DNA of 64,000 bases. Origin: Chitinophaga varians (lineage in GTDB: Bacteria > Bacteroidota > Bacteroidia > Chitinophagales > Chitinophagaceae). The notes beneath the pieces were generated by a model. The model searched no databases and had not been told where the DNA came from. It saw nothing but the letters and a program-made list of their open reading frames with translations. The stretch spans positions 744,001 through 808,000 of the forward strand of contig NZ_JACVFB010000001.1 in NCBI RefSeq assembly GCF_014529945.1. The letters run 5' to 3'. Position numbers and translations under genes: made by a program. Positions 45,068-52,015 of the stretch are shown piece by piece; position 1 is the stretch's first letter; every line of letters begins with the position of its first letter.

Positions 45068-45931
45068 ATGAAAATCGTACTTACCGGCTCGCTCGGAAAT
45101 ATCAGCAAACCGCTCACGGAAATGCTCGTAAAGGAAGGACACCAGGTGACCCTCATCAGTACTGACCCTGGCAAACAGGCCACCATACAGGCGATGGGCG
45201 CAGAACCGGCCATTGGCAGCATCAGTGATACGTCATTTCTCACCAAAGCCTTTACCGGCGCAGATGTTGTTTATTGCATGAACCCACTGGATTTCACGTC
45301 GCGGGACATGGGCGCATGGGACCGTAATATGGATAATTATATTCATGCCATCAGGCAAACAGGTATCCAACGCGTTATTGTATTGACCGGGTGGATAGCG
45401 CATCTGCTGCACAGCGTACAACCGGAGAAAAAGTTTGAGGCACTGAACGGAGTGTCCGTTACCTTTGTACGACCAGGGCCTTTCTACACCAACTTCTATC
45501 ACCTGAAAGACATGATCCGTCATCATGGTAGGATCATGTCCAATTACGGAGGAGATGACCTGGTGGCTTTTGTGGCCCCGGAAGACATCGCCGCCGCCAT
45601 CGTGGAGGAGATCAATACGGAGGCGGTGCCGGGCCTGAAAGCGAAGTATGTGGCCAGCGAGGAACTGACCTGCACACAGGCGGCACAGATTATCGGAGAA
45701 GCCGTTGGCATACCCGATCTTCAATGGATAGCGCTGCCGGGAGAACAGGTGAAACAAGGCCTCGAGGCGACCGGCGTATCGCCTGAAGCGGCCGGGTTAT
45801 TGGTGGAAATGCAGGACAACATTCATAATGGGAAAGCACAGCAGGATTATTATCTTAACAGACCTGTATTAGGAAAAACAAGATTTAGGGACTTTGCCAG
45901 GGAGTACGCTACCTGGTATCATCAAAACTAA
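45068..45931 (+). CDS. NmrA-like NAD(P)-binding oxidoreductase
   Basis: A 287-residue atypical short-chain dehydrogenase of the NmrA / NAD(P)H-binding family. The N-terminal nucleotide-binding loop is MKIVLTGSLGNIS, followed by the second strand VTLISTDPGKQ and the usual FLTKAFTGADVVYCM. A clear catalytic YxxxK is missing, as is common in this family, whose members act as redox sensors or reductases. The next gene, an AraC regulator, starts five bases after the stop, so the two are one operon. A physiological substrate cannot be named. Confidence 0.85.
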   Translation: MKIVLTGSLGNISKPLTEMLVKEGHQVTLISTDPGKQATIQAMGAEPAIGSISDTSFLTKAFTGADVVYCMNPLDFTSRDMGAWDRNMDNYIHAIRQTGIQRVIVLTGWIAHLLHSVQPEKKFEALNGVSVTFVRPGPFYTNFYHLKDMIRHHGRIMSNYGGDDLVAFVAPEDIAAAIVEEINTEAVPGLKAKYVASEELTCTQAAQIIGEAVGIPDLQWIALPGEQVKQGLEATGVSPEAAGLLVEMQDNIHNGKAQQDYYLNRPVLGKTRFRDFAREYATWYHQN

Positions 45932-45936
45932 ATACT

Positions 45937-46866
45937 ATGGCCGGAAATCCGCCCCTGAAAATAAAAGGTATCCATGGGCTGTCACAGCTGAGAAGCCTGC
46001 CCGATACGAAACATCCGCTGATGAACGTGATCAACATCGCTGAGTTGAAGGACCCGTCCAGAAATGCAGACATCACGATGACCACCGACTTCTATTTTAT
46101 CAGCATGAGCCGGTTCACCCAGTCGTGCCTGAAAATGAAGTACGGGCAGCAGGAATATGATTTCGATAAAGGCGTGATGAGTTTTATGGCGCCGGGGCGG
46201 GTCTTTAGTTTCAACACCTGCCGCGAAGATGATATCAACCAGACCGGATGGCTGCTGCTGCTCCATCCGGACTTCCTCTGGAACCATCCGCTGGCCCTGA
46301 AGATCAAACAATACGAGTTCTTCGATTATTCGGTCAATGAAGCCCTCTTCCTGTCGGAAGAGGAGGAGCAGACCATCTGCGGCCTGTTTAGGAACATTGA
46401 GAAAGAGTACCGTACCAATATCGATAAATTCAGCCAGGGTATTATTATTTCACTGATCGAAACCATGCTGGGATATGCGGAACGTTTTTATCAGCGGCAG
46501 TTCATTACCCGTACCATCACCCACCATTGTATTGTAGACCAGCTGGAAGCGTTGCTGGAAAAAGCTTTTATGCCGGAAGTGCTGGAAGAGAAAGGTGTTC
46601 CCACGGTGAAGGATATATCCGCCCAACTGAATATTTCCCCTAACTATCTGAGCGGCCTGCTCAAAACGCTTACCGGCAACAGTACCCAGCAGCATATCCA
46701 GGAGAAAGTCATCGAAAAAGCAAAGGAAAGGCTGACCATGACCGATCTGACCATCAATGAAATCGCCTTTGAGCTGGGGTTTGAGTATCCACAGTCATTT
46801 TCCAAACTGTTTAAGACCAAAACGAATGTTTCACCGCTGGAGTTTAGAAAGTCCAGTAGGTTTTGA
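45937..46866 (+). CDS. AraC-family transcriptional regulator
   Basis: A 309-residue regulator with an N-terminal sensing half (cupin-like, about 30-130: NVINIAELKDP, GVMSFMAPGRVFSF) and a C-terminal double helix-turn-helix (about 210-305). The first HTH is around PTVKDISAQLNISPNYLSGLLK and the second ends in FELGFEYPQSFSKLFKTKT followed by the SPLEFRKS signature. It lies five bases after the NmrA-like gene and probably controls that operon. It is a paralogue of the AraC gene at 61805, which is also coupled to a dehydrogenase gene. Confidence 0.92.
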   Translation: MAGNPPLKIKGIHGLSQLRSLPDTKHPLMNVINIAELKDPSRNADITMTTDFYFISMSRFTQSCLKMKYGQQEYDFDKGVMSFMAPGRVFSFNTCREDDINQTGWLLLLHPDFLWNHPLALKIKQYEFFDYSVNEALFLSEEEEQTICGLFRNIEKEYRTNIDKFSQGIIISLIETMLGYAERFYQRQFITRTITHHCIVDQLEALLEKAFMPEVLEEKGVPTVKDISAQLNISPNYLSGLLKTLTGNSTQQHIQEKVIEKAKERLTMTDLTINEIAFELGFEYPQSFSKLFKTKTNVSPLEFRKSSRF

Positions 46867-46937
46867 CTGTTTCAACAGGACAAAAAATTCGTCATGTAAT
46901 GGAGGAGATAAGAGTTAGGCAACGCGTTGCAAAGGAA

Positions 46938-47417
46938 TCACTTTGATTTTTTGTTCTTCGGTTTTGCTATTTTACTTTTTTTAAGTTCCTGAATATCTGC
47001 GAGATCCTGACTTCTGCCAGATGCCTTTTTATTTTTCAGGAAATCGTCCAGCCCAATATAATTAATCTTAAAACCTTCGGCATCCAGCTGCAACATGTTT
47101 TTACCAGCTTCATCAAATTCGATCCCATCAATGTTATTGAGAATATCTATACGCAGAGGTGGATATCCAATTTGGGTAATATACCCAGGTTTTAAAAAAT
47201 CTTTTTTCTCAAATCCAAGAGCACCCATTCCGAATTCCTTTAATACTTTCAGCATCTTGTTGGAATTGTCGTCGGAGATTTTTATCCAAACATCCAAATC
47301 ACCGGTATGGCGTGGTTTTCCATGAAAGGCAAGTGCATATCCCCCTACAACCATATAGGCAACCTTGTGCTTGTTCAGTAGTTTAATAAAATCTTCAAAG
47401 TCTGGAGCCAGGATCAT
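46938..47417 (-). CDS. Nucleotidyltransferase-fold protein (AbiEii/DUF6036-like)
   Basis: A 159-residue protein with a nucleotidyltransferase start: VAYMVVGGYALAFHG, then PRHTGDLDVWI. Gly 25-Gly 26 and the metal-binding pair Asp 40/Asp 42 are visible. This pattern occurs in the toxin half of some toxin-antitoxin systems and in other small transferases. The C-terminus is Lys-rich (KKSKIAKPKNKKSK). Its ATG overlaps the stop of the upstream gene by four bases (ATGA), indicating translational coupling. The pair is visibly AT-richer than the surroundings, which suggests horizontal acquisition. Toxin activity is not shown by the sequence. Confidence 0.75.
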   Translation of the reverse strand: MILAPDFEDFIKLLNKHKVAYMVVGGYALAFHGKPRHTGDLDVWIKISDDNSNKMLKVLKEFGMGALGFEKKDFLKPGYITQIGYPPLRIDILNNIDGIEFDEAGKNMLQLDAEGFKINYIGLDDFLKNKKASGRSQDLADIQELKKSKIAKPKNKKSK

Positions 47418-47845
47418 GAGTTCATTTTTTTCCTATTAACAATATTCTTGTTGAGCCGTTCTCCCGGCTGAAGGGACTGAGAAATAATAAAAGTCACCGC
47501 AGCAACACGTTTAACAGGCGGTTGCGCACTCCAATAAGCCAGGTTATCAAAGCTTTCATCTGTGTCCTTTAATGCTGCCTTATGTACGACAGGAACAATA
47601 CTTCGTCCCGGAAGACGTGTTCCCATTAGCGAATTTTTGGGTTCCGTAAAGATATTCTTACGTTCGATACGAACGTCATCATTTTCGTAAGCTGTCTTTG
47701 CCTTGCCGAGGTAGTTGTTCAGCGTATTGTAGTTGTACTTAGGATAGCTCAGACACAGGTTTTTGAGATTGGAAAAAACTTCAAAGGTGATGTCTTGCCG
47801 CTTTTTCCAATGAATAACTACGACCCTCTTTTCTATATTTGCCAT
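47414..47845 (-). CDS. Uncharacterised partner of the nucleotidyltransferase
   Basis: A 143-residue basic protein I do not recognise. It begins MANIEKRVVVIHWKKRQ, has a possible helix-turn-helix-like stretch (NLKNLCLSYPKYNYNTLNNYLGKAK) and ends RLNKNIVNRKKMNS. It is the promoter-proximal gene of a two-gene unit, overlapping the nucleotidyltransferase by four bases. A TATATTTG -7 box ends four bases before the ATG, so the message may be leaderless. The order (small possibly DNA-binding protein first, transferase second) is typical of toxin-antitoxin operons, but this is only context. Confidence 0.65.
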   Translation of the reverse strand: MANIEKRVVVIHWKKRQDITFEVFSNLKNLCLSYPKYNYNTLNNYLGKAKTAYENDDVRIERKNIFTEPKNSLMGTRLPGRSIVPVVHKAALKDTDESFDNLAYWSAQPPVKRVAAVTFIISQSLQPGERLNKNIVNRKKMNS

Positions 47846-47849
47846 AATA

Positions 47850-47857
47850 CAAATATA
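47850..47857 (-). promoter_or_regulatory. Bacteroidota -7 promoter box TATATTTG
   Basis: A perfect TAnnTTTG match on the minus strand, four bases before the ATG at 47845. With the usual distance to the start site, transcription would begin at or next to the start codon. Confidence 0.55.
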
Positions 47858-48001
47858 ACCAATATAATGTAAATAATGGTCTTTTTCTTGTTCGGAGCAT
47901 CGCTGGGAATAAATTTTTTTCTACCTGTCCAAAATGTAAGACTTCGGTTGTTGTATAGGTATAAATGGTCCTGAAGGGGCCTTCAATTCAAACCTTTTAA
48001 A

Positions 48002-48009
48002 TGTATTTG
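48002..48009 (+). promoter_or_regulatory. Possible -7 promoter box TGTATTTG
   Basis: One mismatch to TAnnTTTG, three bases before the ATG at 48013. It overlaps the alternative upstream ATG at 48001, which argues that 48013 is the real start. Confidence 0.35.
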
Positions 48010-48012
48010 GAC

Positions 48013-48339
48013 ATGATCACCGTACAGGTTACCTACACCGTAAAACCAGCATTTGTTGCGAAAAATAAAGAGAACATACAACGTTTCCTCGCCGATTTCC
48101 AAAAGATGGACGATTCCGCCTTCTGGTACCATGTTTCCCTGATGGATGACGGAGTCACCTTTTCTCATTTCTCTGCCTACCGGGATGAAAAGATCCAGCA
48201 GGAAGTGCTGAATGTGCCGTCTTTCAGGGCTTTCCAGCAGGAGCGGGATGAGAGCGGTCTCCATGGCTCGCATGCCGTGAAAGTGCTGGAATTTGTAGGC
48301 GTTTCCTCCGGAAAAGTAATGCCTGGAAAACCGATGTGA
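48013..48339 (+). CDS. Small protein, ABM/ferredoxin-fold-like
   Basis: A 108-residue protein starting MITVQVTYTVKP; the in-frame ATG at 48001 would add MYLD but falls in a probable promoter box. The pattern strand-helix-strand (ITVQVTYTVKPAFVAKNKENIQRFLADF, then FWYHVSLMDDGVTFSHFSAYRDEKI) resembles the dimeric alpha-beta barrel fold of antibiotic-biosynthesis-monooxygenase-like proteins, but I see no catalytic signature. A perfect 11-bp hairpin overlaps its stop codon. Function unknown. Confidence 0.7.
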   Translation: MITVQVTYTVKPAFVAKNKENIQRFLADFQKMDDSAFWYHVSLMDDGVTFSHFSAYRDEKIQQEVLNVPSFRAFQQERDESGLHGSHAVKVLEFVGVSSGKVMPGKPM

Positions 48340-48351
48340 GATCGGTTTTCC
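48325..48351 (+). terminator. Terminator hairpin overlapping a stop codon
   Basis: GGAAAACCGAT and ATCGGTTTTCC form a perfect 11-bp stem with loop GTGAG, and the TGA of the preceding gene (48337-48339) lies in the loop. The T-run is inside the 3' arm, as in compact intrinsic terminators. Confidence 0.6.
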
Positions 48352-48405
48352 GCCTGTGCTGCCAGTAAATCTCAAAACGATCGTTTTTTTCACTGGCACG
48401 CCTCT

Positions 48406-48413
48406 TATCTTTG
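48406..48413 (+). promoter_or_regulatory. Bacteroidota -7 promoter box TATCTTTG
   Basis: A perfect TAnnTTTG match four bases before the ATG at 48418, with a T-rich stretch about 20 bases upstream as a possible -33 element. It points to a leaderless or near-leaderless message for the SUKH-like gene. Confidence 0.6.
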
Positions 48414-48417
48414 TTGC

Positions 48418-49023
48418 ATGATCAATCAGGAACAATTAAAAGACCTATATCAGCACGGCGCCATTACCTTTACGGATACACGACTGAGGGATGCCCGGCT
48501 TCCCGAAGCTACGATAGAATGGCTCCGCACCACCGGGCTGCCGGCAGGCCCGGGCGACAGGGCATTGGGCATCCACCTGGAAGGCAGCTTCAATGCCATG
48601 CTTATCGATGGTAAAACCTACCGGCAAATTGGTTACGAATGGGAGCATGTCCGGGTGATAGCATTGGAAGAAACAACCGGCGCTGTCTATAGCGTTGACG
48701 AACAAACGAAAACACCTCCCGCCTTTGTTAACACCAGCCTGCCTGCGTTCCTCCTCTTTCTGCAATATTTTCAGCAATACCAGCAACGCAGAGCGGCATA
48801 CGATACGCCCGTTGCCGTCTACACCCGCGAGGAAATGTTGCAACGCCTGGAGCAACTGAAGAACAAGACGATGCCTATCTCATCTCCGGGGAAAGAGAAA
48901 TTTGATCAGGAGAAGGAATTCAAAGCGATGAAGGCATTCTTTGAACACCATGATGTGACAGCTATACACGAAAATAACTGGTGGAGTTTTATATTGGAGC
49001 AGGTAGAAGATGATTTGTTATAA
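48418..49023 (+). CDS. SUKH-4-like (immunity-type) protein
   Basis: A 201-residue cytoplasmic protein. The first 125 residues follow the SUKH-4 pattern: GLPAGPGDRALGIHLEG, a short IGYEWEHVRVIALEETTGAVYSVD core and the closing FVNTSLPAFLLFLQYFQ. SUKH proteins are commonly immunity partners of contact-dependent or polymorphic toxins but also occur alone. The remaining 75 residues are helical and charged (KEKFDQEKEFKAMKAFF) and end in EQVEDDLL. No toxin gene is next to it; a DUF1963 gene follows. The family call is moderate, since the match is by eye. Confidence 0.6.
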   Translation: MINQEQLKDLYQHGAITFTDTRLRDARLPEATIEWLRTTGLPAGPGDRALGIHLEGSFNAMLIDGKTYRQIGYEWEHVRVIALEETTGAVYSVDEQTKTPPAFVNTSLPAFLLFLQYFQQYQQRRAAYDTPVAVYTREEMLQRLEQLKNKTMPISSPGKEKFDQEKEFKAMKAFFEHHDVTAIHENNWWSFILEQVEDDLL

Positions 49024-49025
49024 GG

Positions 49026-49047
49026 TCATTTGTTTAATAACAAATGA
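49026..49047. terminator. Hairpin between SUKH-like and DUF1963 genes
   Basis: TCATTTGTT and AACAAATGA form a perfect 9-bp stem with loop TAAT, starting two bases after the SUKH-like stop. There is no following T-run on the plus strand, so termination would be weak; it may protect the mRNA end. Confidence 0.4.
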
Positions 49048-49071
49048 GTAAAATTCCTGATAAAAAGAATC

Positions 49072-49079
49072 TATCTTTA
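49072..49079 (+). promoter_or_regulatory. Possible -7 promoter box TATCTTTA
   Basis: One mismatch to TAnnTTTG, 21 bases before the ATG at 49101. It supports an independent transcript for the DUF1963 gene and choice of that start over the ATG at 49044. Confidence 0.35.
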
Positions 49080-49100
49080 GCCTACTTTTTATACTGTACC

Positions 49101-49943
49101 ATGAATAAACAGGAATTTTACGCCGCGTTAACCGCCAGCAATTTAGACAACCACAAACCCCGGTTTGAGGAGTTGATGAAAGACACCATCAGATATCATC
49201 TGACCCAAATCCATGACTACAATGATGTGCCTATAGGAGGCTCCAGAATAGGCGGTACGCCCGACCTGCCGGAGCATATATCCTGGCCGGCCGACAATCA
49301 GGGTAATCCGTTGTCATTTATAGCACAGCTGAATCTACAGGAGATCAAGCCTTTTGATACTTATCATGTTCTTCCAGACACCGGCTATCTCTATTTCTTC
49401 TACGATGCCAATCAGGCCATGGGCGGGTATTCTATGGAAGAAAAGCACCTGTTCCGCGTGCTCTATTTCGATGGCCCGCAGGAAGAGCTCAGATGTCCTG
49501 ATTTCCCTGCGTCGCTGAGTGCACAGTTTGGCGCCTGCTCGCTCACCTGTGAAACACAGGTGTCTATGCCGTTCAGACGGAGCAAAGCTTTATCTTTTCT
49601 GAGTGCTGAAGAAAAAGATGTCTACAAAGAAAAAGTATGGAGAGAGGTGGAGAGCAATAAAACACTGGGCTACGCTGATATATTGCAGGGAGAGATGGAG
49701 GAGTTCTGTCAGATTGTTACCCATAAAGATTTTACCGGCAACTTTAAGCAGTTCGACGAGCCGGAGTATGCAGCCGTGATGGCCGACGCCAAAGACTGGT
49801 TGTTATTGCTACAGGTGGATAGTAACGAAGCTGATGCCAGCATGATGTGGGCTGATATGGGACGTTTATATTTCTGGATCAGAAAACAGGACCTGGAGAA
49901 AAAGAATTTTGACGACTGCTGGTGCGTGTTGCAGGATATGTAA
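49101..49943 (+). CDS. DUF1963 (YwqG-like) protein
   Basis: A 280-residue protein of the DUF1963/YwqG family. The family landmarks are present: IGGTPDLPEHISWPADNQGNPLSFIAQLNLQEI in pieces, then LPDTGYLYFFYD, and near the end WLLLLQVDS followed by a Trp/Phe-rich close (MMWADMGRLYFWI). I start it at ATG 49101; the upstream ATG at 49044 lies inside a hairpin and its extra residues do not look like family sequence. Function of the family is unknown; members recur beside SUKH proteins in toxin-immunity neighbourhoods. A strong terminator follows. Confidence 0.85.
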   Translation: MNKQEFYAALTASNLDNHKPRFEELMKDTIRYHLTQIHDYNDVPIGGSRIGGTPDLPEHISWPADNQGNPLSFIAQLNLQEIKPFDTYHVLPDTGYLYFFYDANQAMGGYSMEEKHLFRVLYFDGPQEELRCPDFPASLSAQFGACSLTCETQVSMPFRRSKALSFLSAEEKDVYKEKVWREVESNKTLGYADILQGEMEEFCQIVTHKDFTGNFKQFDEPEYAAVMADAKDWLLLLQVDSNEADASMMWADMGRLYFWIRKQDLEKKNFDDCWCVLQDM

Positions 49944-50343
49944 TACCGTGTTGTATAAATGATAATGAGAATCCGCAGCTGATGTCAGCTGCGGATTTTC
50001 TGTTTGTTAATGCTTCATCGAAGAACGCGGCAGGGCCTGTTAGCGATCACAAAGATGCGCCTGGTCCCGGATGAAACCTTGTTCCACCGCCGCTTAAGAT
50101 CTGCAGGTAGCGAGATGATTTTTTCCTGCATGTACTCAAAAAAAGATTTTACATTCGTTTTCCGAACGCGATGCGGCAGCAGTATTCAAAATAACCATAG
50201 CCTGAAACGCAGATACAGAAAACCACCGGGAGGTATCTTCAAACGCATCTTTTTATTCCTCTCTTTATGCCCTCCATTTTTCAGTCGTGGTGACAGAAAC
50301 GATTCAACGGACAGCCTATTGTTGACCAAATAAATATATGCTT
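49944..50343. other. 400-base stretch without a convincing gene
   Basis: It opens with the terminator of the DUF1963 gene. The rest contains an open frame (50004-50333) whose product is Arg/Lys-rich, lacks any family likeness and runs into the next gene's start; I do not regard it as coding. The last 20 bases (ACCAAATAAATAT) are AT-rich and probably promoter DNA for the Hint gene. Confidence 0.5.
49971..50005 (+). terminator. Rho-independent terminator after DUF1963
   Basis: ATCCGCAGCTGA and TCAGCTGCGGAT form a perfect 12-bp stem around TG, followed by TTTCTGTTT, 28 bases after the DUF1963 stop. Confidence 0.8.
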
Positions 50344-50856
50344 ATGTGTTACTACAAAGATGCCCAAATCTCCATCCCACAGGGACAAGCGACGGTACAG
50401 GAACTGCAACCCGGAAGTCCGTTGCATGCAGCCACACTGAAGGGTGATAAGCCGGTGTGGGAACCGGTATTGGTAGATTTGTACCAACCATCAGGTGGCG
50501 GCCAACCGCGGCAGGCCCATCTTCTATTCAACAACAATAACCAGATGGTGACCAGTGTAGACCAGTTGTTGCTGCTGCGTACAGGGCAGCTGATACGCGC
50601 CGACAAACTTGTTCCGGGTACCCATCAACTGGTAGACAAAGACGGAAATGAGGTGGGTATAGCCCAGGTATCTATCGGGACTTTCGGGGAGGCAGTGTAT
50701 TCGCTGGCATCCAATGCACCGTATGCCGGAACCATGGATGGGCACCTGTTATTGGCCAATGGCGTTATCACCGGTGATTATATCCTGCAACTGAATGCGG
50801 AGGAGCTGACTGCCAGGGGCCTTATAGCAGCCCCGCAGGCCCTACCGCAGTCGTAA
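50344..50856 (+). CDS. Free-standing Hint/Hog-like domain with N-terminal Cys
   Basis: A 170-residue protein that appears to be a single Hedgehog/intein (Hint) domain. From ATG 50344 it starts M-C-YYKDAQISIPQG, with Cys 2 in the place of the catalytic first Cys of Hint domains; ATG 50338 would add two residues. Then come the block-A sequence VQELQPGSPL, a block-B stretch VTSVDQLLLL, IRADKLVPGTHQLVDKDG, and a Hog-like end (GTMDGHLLLANGVITGDYI). The block-B TxxH is replaced by Ser 71/Gln 74, so the usual self-cleavage chemistry may be lost. No signal peptide and no fused toxin or effector are seen. Recognition is by pattern only. Confidence 0.6.
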   Translation: MCYYKDAQISIPQGQATVQELQPGSPLHAATLKGDKPVWEPVLVDLYQPSGGGQPRQAHLLFNNNNQMVTSVDQLLLLRTGQLIRADKLVPGTHQLVDKDGNEVGIAQVSIGTFGEAVYSLASNAPYAGTMDGHLLLANGVITGDYILQLNAEELTARGLIAAPQALPQS

Positions 50857-50867
50857 AGATTATGCAG

Positions 50868-50903
50868 GGTTACCGGCCATGCCTTACAGGGCTGCCGGTA
50901 ACC
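50868..50903. terminator. Hairpin in the convergent spacer
   Basis: GGTTACCGGC and GCCGGTAACC form a perfect 10-bp stem with a 16-base loop just after the Hint gene, in the spacer shared with the metallopeptidase gene on the minus strand. No T-run follows on either side, so its strength is doubtful. Confidence 0.45.
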
Positions 50904-50996
50904 TGTAGTACATACCATTGCCTGAATAGTTGATCGACTGTTCATCATTCCCTGATTAGAGAATAATAACGGCAATGTTATGATGTCCTGAATAGA

Positions 50997-51755
50997 TTAT
51001 AAGGCCGGGTTATTGGAGTAGTCTGTCCACAGCTGATCTACTGATTTTCCGGTCAGCTGATTCCATGTATTGGCAGAATAGGTTTTGTTACGCAGCGCCG
51101 TATTCAGGTCGTCCACAATGGAGGCCCTGACGTGCCGTTCCAGCCATACGAGGAAGCGCGCTGTTACGCGGTAGGCATCTGTATAGGACTGGGAGGAAGA
51201 CCAGGCGGGGAGTGACCAGCCGGCAGGACCGTTGTTGACGCCATATTTATAGCGCACATAGTCTGCGATGCCTTCTGTCAGCCAGCCGGGCGTACCACCG
51301 GTATATGCCTGTACGATATGCATCACTTCATGGGTGAGTACGTCCACGTCCTGCGGATGGTTGGCCATCCAGGCAGCGCTGTAGGTGACGGTGGTGCCCG
51401 ACGTATAGGCCACGCCGTTGTAGTTAGGATCGATAACAAAGGTCACCTGCTTCGAAGCGCCGGTATAAAATCGATTTAGCAATGTGGGATAAATACTAAA
51501 GTACATATCCACGAATTTTTGACGGGTGGCGTCATCAAATCCACCGGCATTATTGGTAAACGTCAGTTTATACCCATTGCTGGTATAAATAACGGTACCA
51601 ACGGGCGTGGTGGAAGCAGTGGAGACCTGTTTGCTGGTAGATAACGTGGTTTGTCCGGTTTCCCGAGGGTCGGTGAGTGATGACTTGCTACATGCGAAGA
51701 AAAAGAAAAGAGAAACTGCACTGAGTGCAATGCATAACGGGTTTGGGTATCTCAT
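50997..51755 (-). CDS. Basic-secretory-protein-type metallopeptidase lipoprotein
   Basis: A 252-residue lipoprotein (lipobox FFFFAC, Cys 22), so probably anchored in the envelope. After a Ser/Thr-rich linker comes a zinc peptidase domain of the plant basic secretory protein family: VLTHEVMHIVQAY with the HExxH motif (His 142, Glu 143, His 146) and WLTEGIADYVRYKYG, which supplies the downstream Glu/Asp ligands. The end, WNQLTGKSVDQLWTDYS, is typical of the family. It lies 219 bases beyond the terminator of the TonB-receptor operon and has its own spacer with a palindrome at 51801-51816, so it is likely separately controlled. Substrate unknown. Confidence 0.88.
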   Translation of the reverse strand: MRYPNPLCIALSAVSLFFFFACSKSSLTDPRETGQTTLSTSKQVSTASTTPVGTVIYTSNGYKLTFTNNAGGFDDATRQKFVDMYFSIYPTLLNRFYTGASKQVTFVIDPNYNGVAYTSGTTVTYSAAWMANHPQDVDVLTHEVMHIVQAYTGGTPGWLTEGIADYVRYKYGVNNGPAGWSLPAWSSSQSYTDAYRVTARFLVWLERHVRASIVDDLNTALRNKTYSANTWNQLTGKSVDQLWTDYSNNPAL

Positions 51756-51800
51756 CAGATGTTGGGTTTCGTAGGGGCAGATAAACGGTCGATCAATAGT

Positions 51801-51816
51801 AAGTTATTGATAACTT
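51801..51816. promoter_or_regulatory. Palindrome AAGTTAT-TG-ATAACTT upstream of the metallopeptidase
   Basis: Seven-base perfect arms around TG, 46 bases before the gene's ATG on the minus strand. It is AT-rich and without a T-run, so an operator or promoter element is more likely than a terminator. Confidence 0.35.
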
Positions 51817-51973
51817 CAGAATAATCCTACACAACAGGAAGATCCTGACAATTTGGTGATATTGAGAGAGGGCTGATGGGTGGCTTGTTTCAGGGATTCG
51901 TCAGCTGCTGCGGCGGGATTGCGTGGAAGAAGAAAACGTGCGCTATTAATATGGTCAAAGGTAAGAAAAAATA

Positions 51974-52002
51974 AAAAGCCTCCGGGATTTCCGGAGGCTT
52001 TT
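51974..52002 (-). terminator. Strong bidirectional-looking terminator after the TonB-receptor operon
   Basis: AAAAGCCTCCGG and CCGGAGGCTTTT form a perfect 12-bp stem with a five-base loop, 13 bases after the DUF4397 stop. On the minus strand it is followed by a long T-rich tract (TTTTTATTTTTTC). Confidence 0.88.
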
Positions 52003-52015
52003 GGGTCCATCGATC

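Noticed and set aside
50004..50333. 109-residue open frame before the Hint gene
   Set aside because: The product is Arg/Lys-rich without recognisable pattern, has no promoter-like box and follows a terminator; it looks like chance.
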